Shown here in pieces: positions 26,280 through 34,596 of a DNA stretch of 64,000 nt. The position numbers were made by a program, and so were the translations under genes. Position 1 is the first letter of the stretch; each line of letters opens with the position of its first letter. The DNA is from Mariniblastus sp039200505 (GTDB lineage: Bacteria; Planctomycetota; Planctomycetia; Pirellulales; Pirellulaceae), in NCBI GenBank assembly GCA_039200505.1, contig JBCCSJ010000002.1:1-64000 (forward strand). Direction: 5' to 3'. Below the pieces are notes generated by a model that was not told the origin of the DNA, searched no databases, and saw only the letters and a program-made list of their open reading frames with translations.

Positions 26280-27775
26280 TTCAAGAACAATTGCCCATTC
26301 TATTGATTATTCTTCCGTTGCTGGCGGCGCCCCTGTTGGTGCTAATTGGCAATCGGAGACTCTGTTATCTGGTTTCATTGATTGTGGCGTGGCTGGTTTT
26401 TTTGATATCGAACGCTTTGCTGGTCGGCGTCATTCAAACGGGTCCAATTCGATACGAGATGGGTGGCTGGCCTTCTCCGTATGGCATTGAATATGTTGTC
26501 GACTATTTAAGTGCGTTTGTGATGCTATTCGTTTCTGGATTGGGTGCAATTGTGTTGACCTATGCTCCAGCCAGTATTCAGCAAGAGATCCCACTTTCGA
26601 AACACTACCTGTTTTTTGCCACTTTCTTGCTATGCATGACGGGGCTGCTTGGTATGTGCATCACGGGTGACCTGTTCAACGTTTTTGTTTTTCTTGAAAT
26701 CAGTTCGCTAGCCAGTTACGCGCTGATCAGTCTGGGAAAAACTCGAAGGGCACCTTTGGCGGCGGTTCACTACTTGATTTTAGGGACGATCGGGGCGACA
26801 TTTTTTCTGATCGGGATTGGGCTGCTTTATCAGATGACCGGGACGCTCAACATGGCCGACATCGCGGCTCGGTTAGAACCCAACATCGGCAACCGAACGT
26901 CTTTGGTCGCATTTGCATTTATGACGGTCGGGCTATGCATCAAGATGGCGGTTTTTCCGCTGCACACCTGGCTTCCCAATGCCTACACCTACGCTCCTTC
27001 GGCGGTAACGAGCTTTATCGCAGCAACGGCAACCAAGGTATCGGTCTATGCGTTCATTCGACTGGTCTTTCGGATTTTTTCACCTAGTTTCGCGTTTGAA
27101 ACACTACCCCTGGATCAAGCTTTGATGATTTTCTCGTTGGTTGGGATCTTTGTGGCTTCGACAGCGGCAGTTTTTCAATCCAACATCAAACGGTTGTTGG
27201 CTTTTTCGAGTGTGGCCCAAATCGGATATATGCTGTTGGGAATCAGCATGGCGAACGTCAACGGTTTGTCGGCCGGAATTGCTCACATGTTCAATCATGC
27301 CTTGATTAAGGGAGGGTTGTTCATGGTCGTCGGTTGTTTTGCACTGCGGCTTGGATCTCTCAAGATTGAGGACATGAAGGGCGCGGGCAAGACGATGCCT
27401 TGGACTTCGTTTGCCTGGGTAGTAGGTGGGCTTGGATTGATCGGTGTTCCACTAACTGCCGGGTTTGTCAGTAAATGGTTATTGCTGACGGCGGCGATGG
27501 ATAACAACTGGTTTCATGTCGCAGTTCTGATGTTGTTAAGTTCACTTTTGGCTGTGGTTTACGTCTGGCGGGTCGTTGAGACGCTCTATTTTGAGGAACC
27601 TTCCGCGAAGGCGCGGATCGCGAAAGAGGCGCCTGTTTCGATGTTGATACCTACTTACATCGTCATCGGAGCAACATTGCTGTTTGGATGTTGGACCGTT
27701 TATTCAGCTGAACTGGCTCGGCTGGCGGCTGAGTCGTTGTTAATCGCTGCCGATTCGGGGGTGATGACACGATGA
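26276..27775 (+). CDS. mrpD: Mrp-type antiporter subunit D (NuoN/M-like)
   Basis: A 499-residue protein with about 14 membrane helices. It keeps the proton-channel residues of the family: Glu in the TM5 motif NVFVFLEISSLASYALISLG and Lys in the TM7 motif CIKMAVFPLHTWLPNAY. A second motif, LLAFSSVAQIGYMLLGIS, is also present. GTG start overlapping mrpC by four bases; ATGA overlap with the next gene. First of three such subunits in this operon. Confidence 0.92.
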   Translation: MIQEQLPILLIILPLLAAPLLVLIGNRRLCYLVSLIVAWLVFLISNALLVGVIQTGPIRYEMGGWPSPYGIEYVVDYLSAFVMLFVSGLGAIVLTYAPASIQQEIPLSKHYLFFATFLLCMTGLLGMCITGDLFNVFVFLEISSLASYALISLGKTRRAPLAAVHYLILGTIGATFFLIGIGLLYQMTGTLNMADIAARLEPNIGNRTSLVAFAFMTVGLCIKMAVFPLHTWLPNAYTYAPSAVTSFIAATATKVSVYAFIRLVFRIFSPSFAFETLPLDQALMIFSLVGIFVASTAAVFQSNIKRLLAFSSVAQIGYMLLGISMANVNGLSAGIAHMFNHALIKGGLFMVVGCFALRLGSLKIEDMKGAGKTMPWTSFAWVVGGLGLIGVPLTAGFVSKWLLLTAAMDNNWFHVAVLMLLSSLLAVVYVWRVVETLYFEEPSAKARIAKEAPVSMLIPTYIVIGATLLFGCWTVYSAELARLAAESLLIAADSGVMTR

Positions 27776-29265
27776 CCCCTGAAATGATGATCTGGGTTTC
27801 TTTGTTGATGCCATTGGTGGCATTTGTGTTGGTTTGGCTGTTCGGAAATCAGCCCAACATTAGAGAAGCTTGCTCGATTGCGACATCCAATATTCTGTTT
27901 GGAATCACCTGTGTCCTGGCCAATCATGTTTTTGCCGGAAACCGACCGGAATGGAATCTGGGTACGATGATGCCTGGGTTTGATATTTCGTTTCAGGTGG
28001 AACCATTGGGGATGGTGTTTGCGTTGGTTGCGTCAGGTCTTTGGATTCTGACTACCATCTACGCGATTGGCTATATGCGCGGTCACAATGAGACCAATCA
28101 GACTCGTTTTTTCAGCTGTTTTGCGGTTGCGATTTTTGCCGCGTTGAGTGCTGCCTATGCCAAGAATCTATTTACGTTGTTCGTCGCCTATGAAGTGATG
28201 ACCATTTCGACTTATCCGTTAGTGACCCATCACGGAAATGAAAAAGCAAAACAGGGCGGCCGAGTCTATTTAGGCATCTTACTTTCAACATCGGTTGCGT
28301 TTTTTATGCTTGCCGTTGCCTGGACCTGGAATGTCGCTGGTACACTCGATTTCAAACCGGGAGGGATTCTGACCGCGGCTCAGCTATCTGGAAAAATTAC
28401 CAATTTTCAACTTGCCGTTTTGTTGGGGTTGTTCGTTTACGGGATCGGCAAAGCGGCTTTGATGCCATTTCACCGCTGGCTACCGGCTGCCATGGTTGCT
28501 CCAACGCCAGTCAGTGCCCTGTTGCACGCAGTGGCCGTCGTCAAGGTTGGCGTTTTTTCGGTGCTGAAAGTGGTAGTCTATATTTTCGGAATTGACCTGA
28601 TTCAATTGACCCAAGTCGGTGAATTGGGGCAATACGGGATGAGCAGTTGGCTCTGCTATATCGCCGGGGCGACGATTTTGCTCGCTTCGTTGGTAGCAAT
28701 GACCAAAGACAATTTAAAAGCTCGGCTTGCCTATTCGACGATCAGTCAACTCGCCTATATCACCTTGGCTGCTGGGCTTGCAACACCCGATAGCGTGATC
28801 GGTGGCGGGATGCACATCGTGATGCACGCCGTCGGTAAAATCACTTTGTTTTTTTGTGCGGGGGCGATCTATGTCGGAGCACACAAAACGGATATCAGTG
28901 ACATGCGAGGGCTGGGCCGGGCGATGCCTTTGACGTTTGGTGCCTTTTTCATCGCCAGTTTGAGCATCATTGGAGTCCCGCCGTGCGGGGGATCGTGGAG
29001 CAAATGGTTTTTGGCGATCGCCACCGTGGATGAGGGACATTTGTGGCTGACTGCAACGTTGATGATCAGTTCCTTGCTGAACATCGCCTACCTGATTCCC
29101 ATTTCTGTTCGAGCTTTTATGACGCCAGCAAGGATGGAACCGATGAAATTTAAAGAAGCACCCATGATGTGCGTCGTTCCGTTATGCATCACGGCAGTGG
29201 GTAGTGTTGCCTTGTTCTTTTTCGCCGAAGGCATCTGGAGTGCACTTCTGCCTATCGTTCAGTAA
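27772..29265 (+). CDS. Second proton-conducting antiporter-like subunit (NuoL/M family)
   Basis: A 497-residue protein of the same superfamily as MrpD. The TM5 Glu is in LFTLFVAYEVMTISTYPLVT and the TM7 Lys is in GIGKAALMPFHRWLPAAM; ARLAYSTISQLAYITL is also conserved. It is distinct from the preceding subunit, with a longer N-terminal quinol-oxidoreductase-type region (SFQVEPLGMVFALVASGLW). It may take the place of the N-terminal part of MrpA. Confidence 0.9.
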   Translation: MTPEMMIWVSLLMPLVAFVLVWLFGNQPNIREACSIATSNILFGITCVLANHVFAGNRPEWNLGTMMPGFDISFQVEPLGMVFALVASGLWILTTIYAIGYMRGHNETNQTRFFSCFAVAIFAALSAAYAKNLFTLFVAYEVMTISTYPLVTHHGNEKAKQGGRVYLGILLSTSVAFFMLAVAWTWNVAGTLDFKPGGILTAAQLSGKITNFQLAVLLGLFVYGIGKAALMPFHRWLPAAMVAPTPVSALLHAVAVVKVGVFSVLKVVVYIFGIDLIQLTQVGELGQYGMSSWLCYIAGATILLASLVAMTKDNLKARLAYSTISQLAYITLAAGLATPDSVIGGGMHIVMHAVGKITLFFCAGAIYVGAHKTDISDMRGLGRAMPLTFGAFFIASLSIIGVPPCGGSWSKWFLAIATVDEGHLWLTATLMISSLLNIAYLIPISVRAFMTPARMEPMKFKEAPMMCVVPLCITAVGSVALFFFAEGIWSALLPIVQ

Positions 29266-29282
29266 TTTTAATTGTCCGAGTC

Positions 29283-29576
29283 ATGGATCCGCAGCAAACC
29301 AAAAAAGAAGCGACAGAACTAAGCTGGGCTGAACGAAATGTCAAATGGATCGGCACCGGTCTGATCGTCGCATGCGTTCTGACGGTCGTGGTTCAGTTGT
29401 TATGCGGTCCCGTTCTGCCAGCGATGTTTGACGAAAAACATAAAGCTCATTTTGAAGTCGAAAACTTTCCAGGGTTTCAGGCGATCTTTGGATTTGCTGC
29501 TTTTGTCATCATTGTCTACCTCGGGAAATTGCTGCGATTGTTCGTGATGAGGGAGGAAAACTATTATGATTCCTAG
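29283..29576 (+). CDS. Small membrane protein of the Mrp operon
   Basis: A 97-residue protein with two predicted helices (about 24-45 and 67-87) and a charged N-terminus (TKKEATELSWAERNVKWIG). No family is recognised. It sits 17 bases after one antiporter-like gene and overlaps the start of the next by 11 bases, so it belongs to the operon and is likely an accessory subunit of the complex. Confidence 0.75.
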   Translation: MDPQQTKKEATELSWAERNVKWIGTGLIVACVLTVVVQLLCGPVLPAMFDEKHKAHFEVENFPGFQAIFGFAAFVIIVYLGKLLRLFVMREENYYDS

Positions 29577-31287
29577 TCTTCCTCCCGGCGTCTTGATGAT
29601 GTTTGGGGCGATACTGCTCCCGTTGTTGGGCAAAAAGTTTAGCGCGATCGGGGCCTTGGTGCTTTCGTCGATCAGCCTGATCCTGTTCTGGACACTGCCG
29701 GCGGATCATGTGATCCCAATGTCATTTTTTGGGCAGGAGTTGATCCTGGCCAGGATCGACAAATTGAGCTGGATTTTCTGCTTGGTGTTTCACTTGGCAG
29801 CAATCATGGCATCCGTTTACGCTTTGCACGTCAAAGATACCAAACAACACGTTGCGGCGATGCTCTATGCGGGCAGCTCAATTATGGCTTCGTGTGCGGG
29901 CGACATGATTACCCTGTTTGTTTGCTGGGAATTAACGGCGGTTTCCAGCGTATTCCTGATCTGGGCTAGCAATTCGGAAAAAGCTTATCGGTCCGGTATG
30001 CGATACCTGATCATTCAAGTGATTTCCGGGGTGCTGTTACTTTCAGGAGCGATCATTCGTTTTCGGTCGACCGGTGATCTTGGATTCCATTCATTCATCG
30101 ATGGGGATCCGTCATCCTTTTTTACACTCAGTTTGGGATCGAAACTGATTCTGATTGCCTTTGGAATTAAGGCAGCATTTCCGTTGCTTCATAATTGGCT
30201 TCAAGACGCGTATCCAAAATCAACGCCAACAGGGACAGTTTTCTTAAGTGCATTTACAACCAAGTTGGCAATCTATTCTCTCGCCCGAGGCTTTGCGGGA
30301 TTGGAGGAATTAGTCTGGATCGGTTGTGCGATGACACTGTTCCCGATCGTTTTCGCAGTAATCGAGAATGATCTTCGCAGAGTGCTGGCCTATAGCCTGA
30401 ATAACCAGCTTGGATTTATGGTGGTCGGAATCGGGATCGGATCGGACTTGGCAATTAACGGGACGGCGGCTCACGCTTTTTGCCATATTATCTACAAGGC
30501 ATTGTTGTTCATGTCGATGGGAGCGGTTTTAAAGCAGGTCGGTACGACGAAGGCCACGGAGCTAGGCGGACTTCATAAAACAATGCCGTGGACAACCTTG
30601 TTTTGCATAATCGGGGCAGGCGCGATTTCCGGTTTTCCACTGTTAAGTGGTTTTATTAGCAAATCGATGATCATTTCGGCCGCCGCTTATGAACATAGGT
30701 TTGTCGTCTGGTTTATTCTGTTGATTGCGTCGGCAGGAGTGATGGAACACTCTGGAATCAAGATTCCTTTCTTTGCCTTCTTTGCTCACGATTCCGGGAA
30801 ACGTCCTAAAGAAGCGCCGCTGAATATGTTGATTGCGATGGGAATGGGAGCTTTCTTGTGTGTGGGCCTGGGGGTCGCCTATCCTTTGCTGTACAAGAAC
30901 CTGCCCTACGAACTTCACCACGAATACGTCCCCTACACGCTTGCTCATGTTGTGATGCAGTTGCAACTGTTGCTGTTCGCAGGTCTGGCATTCCTGTTTC
31001 TGATGAAGATGGGATTGTATCCCGAAGAGAAAAGATCGACTAATCTCGATTTTGATTGGGTTTACCGGAAATTGTTTCCCAACGCGATAAGCCAAATTGG
31101 TCGCGGAATCCGGTGGATGGATCAAACGTTAAGAGCCTGCGTCTTATGGTTGTTAACGTGGTTTGTGCGGATCTGCGAAAAGAATTTCAATGAAACTGGA
31201 AATCTTGGCACGACTTGGTCCACCAGCCTGATGGCATTTTGGGCAGCGATCCTGTTAGGTCTTTGCCTGATGCTCTACTATCTTTGA
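29566..31287 (+). CDS. Third proton-conducting antiporter-like subunit (NuoL/MrpA-like)
   Basis: A 573-residue protein with about 14-16 helices. Channel residues are kept: Glu in MITLFVCWELTAVSSVFLIW and Lys in GIKAAFPLLHNWLQDAYP; LAYSLNNQLGFMVVGIGIG is also present. A C-terminal extension of about 100 residues (after residue 480) runs as an amphipathic segment into a final helix, recalling the NuoL lateral helix. Last gene of the operon; the following region is gene-free and carries hairpins. Confidence 0.9.
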   Translation: MIPSLPPGVLMMFGAILLPLLGKKFSAIGALVLSSISLILFWTLPADHVIPMSFFGQELILARIDKLSWIFCLVFHLAAIMASVYALHVKDTKQHVAAMLYAGSSIMASCAGDMITLFVCWELTAVSSVFLIWASNSEKAYRSGMRYLIIQVISGVLLLSGAIIRFRSTGDLGFHSFIDGDPSSFFTLSLGSKLILIAFGIKAAFPLLHNWLQDAYPKSTPTGTVFLSAFTTKLAIYSLARGFAGLEELVWIGCAMTLFPIVFAVIENDLRRVLAYSLNNQLGFMVVGIGIGSDLAINGTAAHAFCHIIYKALLFMSMGAVLKQVGTTKATELGGLHKTMPWTTLFCIIGAGAISGFPLLSGFISKSMIISAAAYEHRFVVWFILLIASAGVMEHSGIKIPFFAFFAHDSGKRPKEAPLNMLIAMGMGAFLCVGLGVAYPLLYKNLPYELHHEYVPYTLAHVVMQLQLLLFAGLAFLFLMKMGLYPEEKRSTNLDFDWVYRKLFPNAISQIGRGIRWMDQTLRACVLWLLTWFVRICEKNFNETGNLGTTWSTSLMAFWAAILLGLCLMLYYL

Positions 31288-31377
31288 CGCAGTTATTCGC
31301 TGGGCAGGCCCCGTCTGAGACGAATAAACAAACTCACGGCTGAGTGAGCCTGGTATTGTTTTTGCAAAGTAGATTGT

Positions 31378-31402
31378 CTCTCCGAGGCGAACGCTCGGAG
31401 AG
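31378..31402. repeat. Inverted repeat with 9-bp stem
   Basis: CTCTCCGAG/CTCGGAGAG around a seven-base loop GCGAACG, 90 bases past the end of the Mrp operon. There is no T run, so it is not a classical terminator; it could protect or end the transcript. Confidence 0.5.
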
Positions 31403-31464
31403 CGATGCACTATGCCAACCCGTGGCATTTCATCCTTAGCAGATGTTGCAGATTTTTGCGTTGA

Positions 31465-31485
31465 GCTCCTCTCGGCAAGAGGAGC
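31465..31485 (+). repeat. CGGCA-loop hairpin
   Basis: Stem GCTCCTCT/AGAGGAGC, loop CGGCA, followed by CTACA. The stem sequence differs from all other members while pairing perfectly. Confidence 0.7.
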
Positions 31486-31661
31486 CTACAGTCCATCCCG
31501 TTTGCTGAGCGGTTCGACTTTTGCCCATCAGTTCGCCTCTCACAGCAAAAAATCACAAACGCTCTGAAGCAATGAAGCCAAAACACTTCGGCCGGTACCA
31601 ATGCAATACGAAGTCATTCAACTTTGAAACATGGCTTTCGCACCGATCATCTCTGGTCGAT

Positions 31662-32495
31662 TTAAATCGGTTTGGCTGGTTTTTTAATCTCAGCCACTTC
31701 AAGGGACCTCACATTGTTGGCGAGTTGCTGGTGGATATCAACGATCAGAAAAACAAGATCTTTCAAATCGTCTAATTCAGTATCTGAAATCAAAATTACA
31801 GTTTCACTTTGCCCGTTTCTAAATGCGATTTTAAAACGGAGCCTGTTTATTTGAGCAATCCAGCTTTTCTGGTTCACGTGGAAAGGCGGCAAATAGTCTC
31901 TGGTCTGAAAAAAATGAGGCTCACGTTCAGATTGAGTGCCCTTCGATTTGCTACCTGTTTTTTTTACTGTCCTTATGTAGCGTTTGGCAGCCGCAGGGTC
32001 GAATGGAAAAACTGAAAAGATCCGTTCGATTAACTGAGGGCAAATCATGAAATCCAGCGAATCTCGATAGCGGTTGGATGTTACGATAAAATATTTGTTA
32101 AAATCAGGGTCCTTGGTTTCTACTTTTTCTCCTCGGATCCAGGCGTTAGCGGCAGCGCTAAACGTTCGCGGTGTTATTGTAAATTTGAATCGGGGATCGA
32201 AACCGTCGGCAATTAGGTTGAGTCGTCTCGTTTTGACGATGTGCGATCCGTGAATATCAAAAACAGAAGTTGGCTGCAGGCTGATGCGAACTCTTTTCCC
32301 TTCGATATCGGCAACGATCTGGGGATGTTGACCTTCGTCGGTTAAAACGTAGTGGCCGTTAAGGGATTGGGCTGCGTCAAGAAGTTGGGAGCGAATCCTA
32401 TTTTGATTGGAAACGTGGTTGTGGTACGCAAATCCGATCAGTGCGGTTACGGCTGTGATAACGATTAATAAGACGACGACTAGAAAAGTATCCAT
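31662..32495 (-). CDS. Hypothetical protein with N-terminal membrane anchor
   Basis: A 277-residue protein with one helix at about 4-25 and then a soluble region of mixed alpha/beta character (VADIEGKRVRISLQPTSVFD; DFNKYFIVTSNRYRDSLDF). Two positions resemble internally related strands. No motif or catalytic pattern is recognised. The frame is long, uninterrupted and has normal codon usage for this window, so it is very likely real. The neighbours, the Mrp operon and a polytopic membrane protein, are convergent and divergent and give no hint. Confidence 0.75.
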   Translation of the reverse strand: MDTFLVVVLLIVITAVTALIGFAYHNHVSNQNRIRSQLLDAAQSLNGHYVLTDEGQHPQIVADIEGKRVRISLQPTSVFDIHGSHIVKTRRLNLIADGFDPRFKFTITPRTFSAAANAWIRGEKVETKDPDFNKYFIVTSNRYRDSLDFMICPQLIERIFSVFPFDPAAAKRYIRTVKKTGSKSKGTQSEREPHFFQTRDYLPPFHVNQKSWIAQINRLRFKIAFRNGQSETVILISDTELDDLKDLVFLIVDIHQQLANNVRSLEVAEIKKPAKPI

Positions 32496-32731
32496 TCAAA
32501 GTTTCACTTTTGTTCGTGTCTGAGACTTGGGCGTGGTTAATTCTAACCTGCATTGGGCTTTGAGCGTCCAATCTGTTCGTCAAGTTGATCCAGATATTGG
32601 TCCCAAAGCCGATTTTTGTTGTTTGGTTTTCGCGTGAACAACACCTTGTGGTGGCAAATTGATCCGAAATAAAATGGAAGTCGGGACGGAGTCTGTAATT
32701 GAAGTTACCCGCACGGTTATGAGAGCCAGTC

Positions 32732-34255
32732 TTGGAATTATTCTTTTTCGAATACAAACAGATCGAGGCTTCTACTTGGGCGTATTTATCGTCTCTGCTA
32801 TTGATTGCATTGTTCTTTAAATTCAACCGATTCTGGAGCGTTCGCAATCTTGATCTTCTATTGATCATCTTATTGGCTCCGGGGCTGTTACTGATCGATA
32901 GCGGACAAGCTTTCGTCCAGCAGCAAAAGGGGCAGACTCGGTCGCAGGCAGAAGGGATCGAGGACGTAACTCAGACGGCAGTTGGTATTTTGCCAAAGGT
33001 TTCTCAGTTTGAAAATTTGGATGACCGAAGTACGGGCAATCCGTCATCGTTTTCTGAACCGGGCAGCCTTACTCGTCAGCAAATTGCTGGTCAAAAGTTG
33101 CAACGATTTGGTTACTACTGGCTTTTTAGTGCCGGGATTTTTTTGCTGATTAGGATGCTGATTGATCCTGCTTTGACCAGACGTCCCATGTTGGAACCCA
33201 ATCTGACCGTCGGGGGGTTAGTCTTTCTTGGTGTCAGTTTGATGTCTTTTTTGATGGCAAATATCGCTACTTCGCAACCAACTCCTGATGATCTTCAGGG
33301 AGCCAAAGACGCGGTTAAATTGATCAAGCGTGAGCAGGCAAGCTCTAACGACATGGAAAAACTTAAAAGACGCGGCCCTGGTTATCGCCTTTTCAATCTG
33401 CTACCGATTATCCCGTCTTTTGAGAGTGGTGACGAAATCTTGAGAACCAACGTGGAACAAGAATCGGATTCACTAGGCAGGTACGTGATCGCTGCTAGAT
33501 CGTTGGCCATCGTGAGCCAATTGTTGATCGTTTTTGGGTTGGTTTTATTCTGCCATTATTACTACGAAAATTTTTATGTTGGGGTTGGGATCGGAACGAT
33601 TTACTTATTGCTGCCCTACACCGCACTTTATACCGGACACGTTTCGCACGCGCTTCCAGCGGCCCTGTTGGTTTGGTCATTGTTTTTTTTCCGAACGCCA
33701 GTTGCTGCGGGAGTATTGATGGGACTGGCAACGGGAGTTTCTTATTATCCAGTATTTTTGATTCCTCTTTGGGCCAGTTTTTACTGGGACCGCGGTGTCA
33801 AACGGTTTAGTGTCAGTTTTCTTGTCTCTATTTTGCTATGCGTGGGAGGGCTGGCATTTACGTCAGTCGACGTTGCCGATTTTATGCAGCAGGTGCGTGC
33901 GATGTTTGGATTTTGGCAGCCGCTGCTTGAAGGCCTTGACGGTGTTTGGGCATTAGGATGGAGTCAATGGTGGAGGCTTCCGATCTTGGTGACTTTTGTT
34001 TTGTTCAGTATCTCGTTCGTTTTCTGGCCTACGGAAAAAAATATTGGAACTTTGGTAGCCTATACCGGAGCCGTGATGATTGCCGTTCAGTTCTGGCATG
34101 GTTTCGGTGGAGGTTTGTATGTGGCGTGGTATATGCCCATGGTTTTGTTAACATTTTTCCGACCAAATCTGCTTGGGCGGGTTGCGACTCAGGAATTACG
34201 GGAACAGAACCGCAAGCGGAAAGAAACCGCTGAGGATATTCTGGTTCAGGATTAG
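32732..34255 (+). CDS. Polytopic membrane protein, possibly GT-C-like
   Basis: A 507-residue integral membrane protein with about ten helices. It starts with TTG at 32732 (GAGAG nearby); no ATG start is available. The first 50 residues form two helices (SLLLIALFFKFNRFWSVRNLD). A soluble loop of about 70 residues follows, then helices from about 130. The segment YTALYTGHVSHALPAALLVW and the repeated short-loop helices after it recall DUF2029/GT-C glycosyltransferases, but the acidic loop motif of that fold is not clear. Function unassigned. Confidence 0.78.
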   Translation: MELFFFEYKQIEASTWAYLSSLLLIALFFKFNRFWSVRNLDLLLIILLAPGLLLIDSGQAFVQQQKGQTRSQAEGIEDVTQTAVGILPKVSQFENLDDRSTGNPSSFSEPGSLTRQQIAGQKLQRFGYYWLFSAGIFLLIRMLIDPALTRRPMLEPNLTVGGLVFLGVSLMSFLMANIATSQPTPDDLQGAKDAVKLIKREQASSNDMEKLKRRGPGYRLFNLLPIIPSFESGDEILRTNVEQESDSLGRYVIAARSLAIVSQLLIVFGLVLFCHYYYENFYVGVGIGTIYLLLPYTALYTGHVSHALPAALLVWSLFFFRTPVAAGVLMGLATGVSYYPVFLIPLWASFYWDRGVKRFSVSFLVSILLCVGGLAFTSVDVADFMQQVRAMFGFWQPLLEGLDGVWALGWSQWWRLPILVTFVLFSISFVFWPTEKNIGTLVAYTGAVMIAVQFWHGFGGGLYVAWYMPMVLLTFFRPNLLGRVATQELREQNRKRKETAEDILVQD

Positions 34256-34529
34256 TTGGATCTTGGTTGACAAACTCAGCCCGCAATCACTTTTCAGCGG
34301 CCTACTGGACAAAATTTTGCTGCCCGTCTTCGTCTTCTTGCAAACTTAGATGTGTGAAGGCTTGATTTTGGAGACAAGCGTATCTGGGACCGTCATTTTG
34401 TACCGATTGTAACGACTGTGATGGTTTTAAGGCCGTCTAATCCTCTGCTGGGCAAAAAACGTCAGGTCATCGGATTGAGTCGACGAATTTGAAGCAATCA
34501 GCAGATTCAAATTAGTAAGGGAAGCGTAG
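34256..34529. other. Gene-free region
   Basis: Nothing recognisable. A TTGACA occurs at the start of the region but no matching -10 box was convincing. The last part leads into a short possible leader ORF at 34530. Confidence 0.4.
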
Positions 34530-34595
34530 ATGAAGTTTCTTCGTCGACAGGTCGTTTCCGATGGGGACAGGCAGCGTTCATCGCTGACGAAATAA
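34530..34595 (+). CDS. Possible 21-residue leader ORF
   Basis: ATG 34530 is preceded by AAGGGAAG. The ORF encodes MKFLRRQVVSDGDRQRSSLTK and stops with TAA at 34593-34595, one base before the ATG of the next gene. The next gene has no ribosome site of its own, so translation of this short frame may be coupled to it. A reading frame of this size can arise by chance. Confidence 0.4.
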   Translation: MKFLRRQVVSDGDRQRSSLTK

Positions 34596-34596
34596 A

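Larger units (their letters stand above)
31288..31661. other. Gene-free region with hairpins after the Mrp operon
   Basis: No ORF looks real. The region holds a 9-bp hairpin at 31378-31402 and a CGGCA-loop hairpin at 31465-31485, listed separately. It separates two convergent transcription units. Confidence 0.6.

Noticed and set aside
24540..31287. A membrane-bound hydrogenase or complex I operon
   Set aside because: Subunits match Mrp/Mbh membrane modules only; no NiFe hydrogenase, iron-sulfur or dehydrogenase subunit genes are present.
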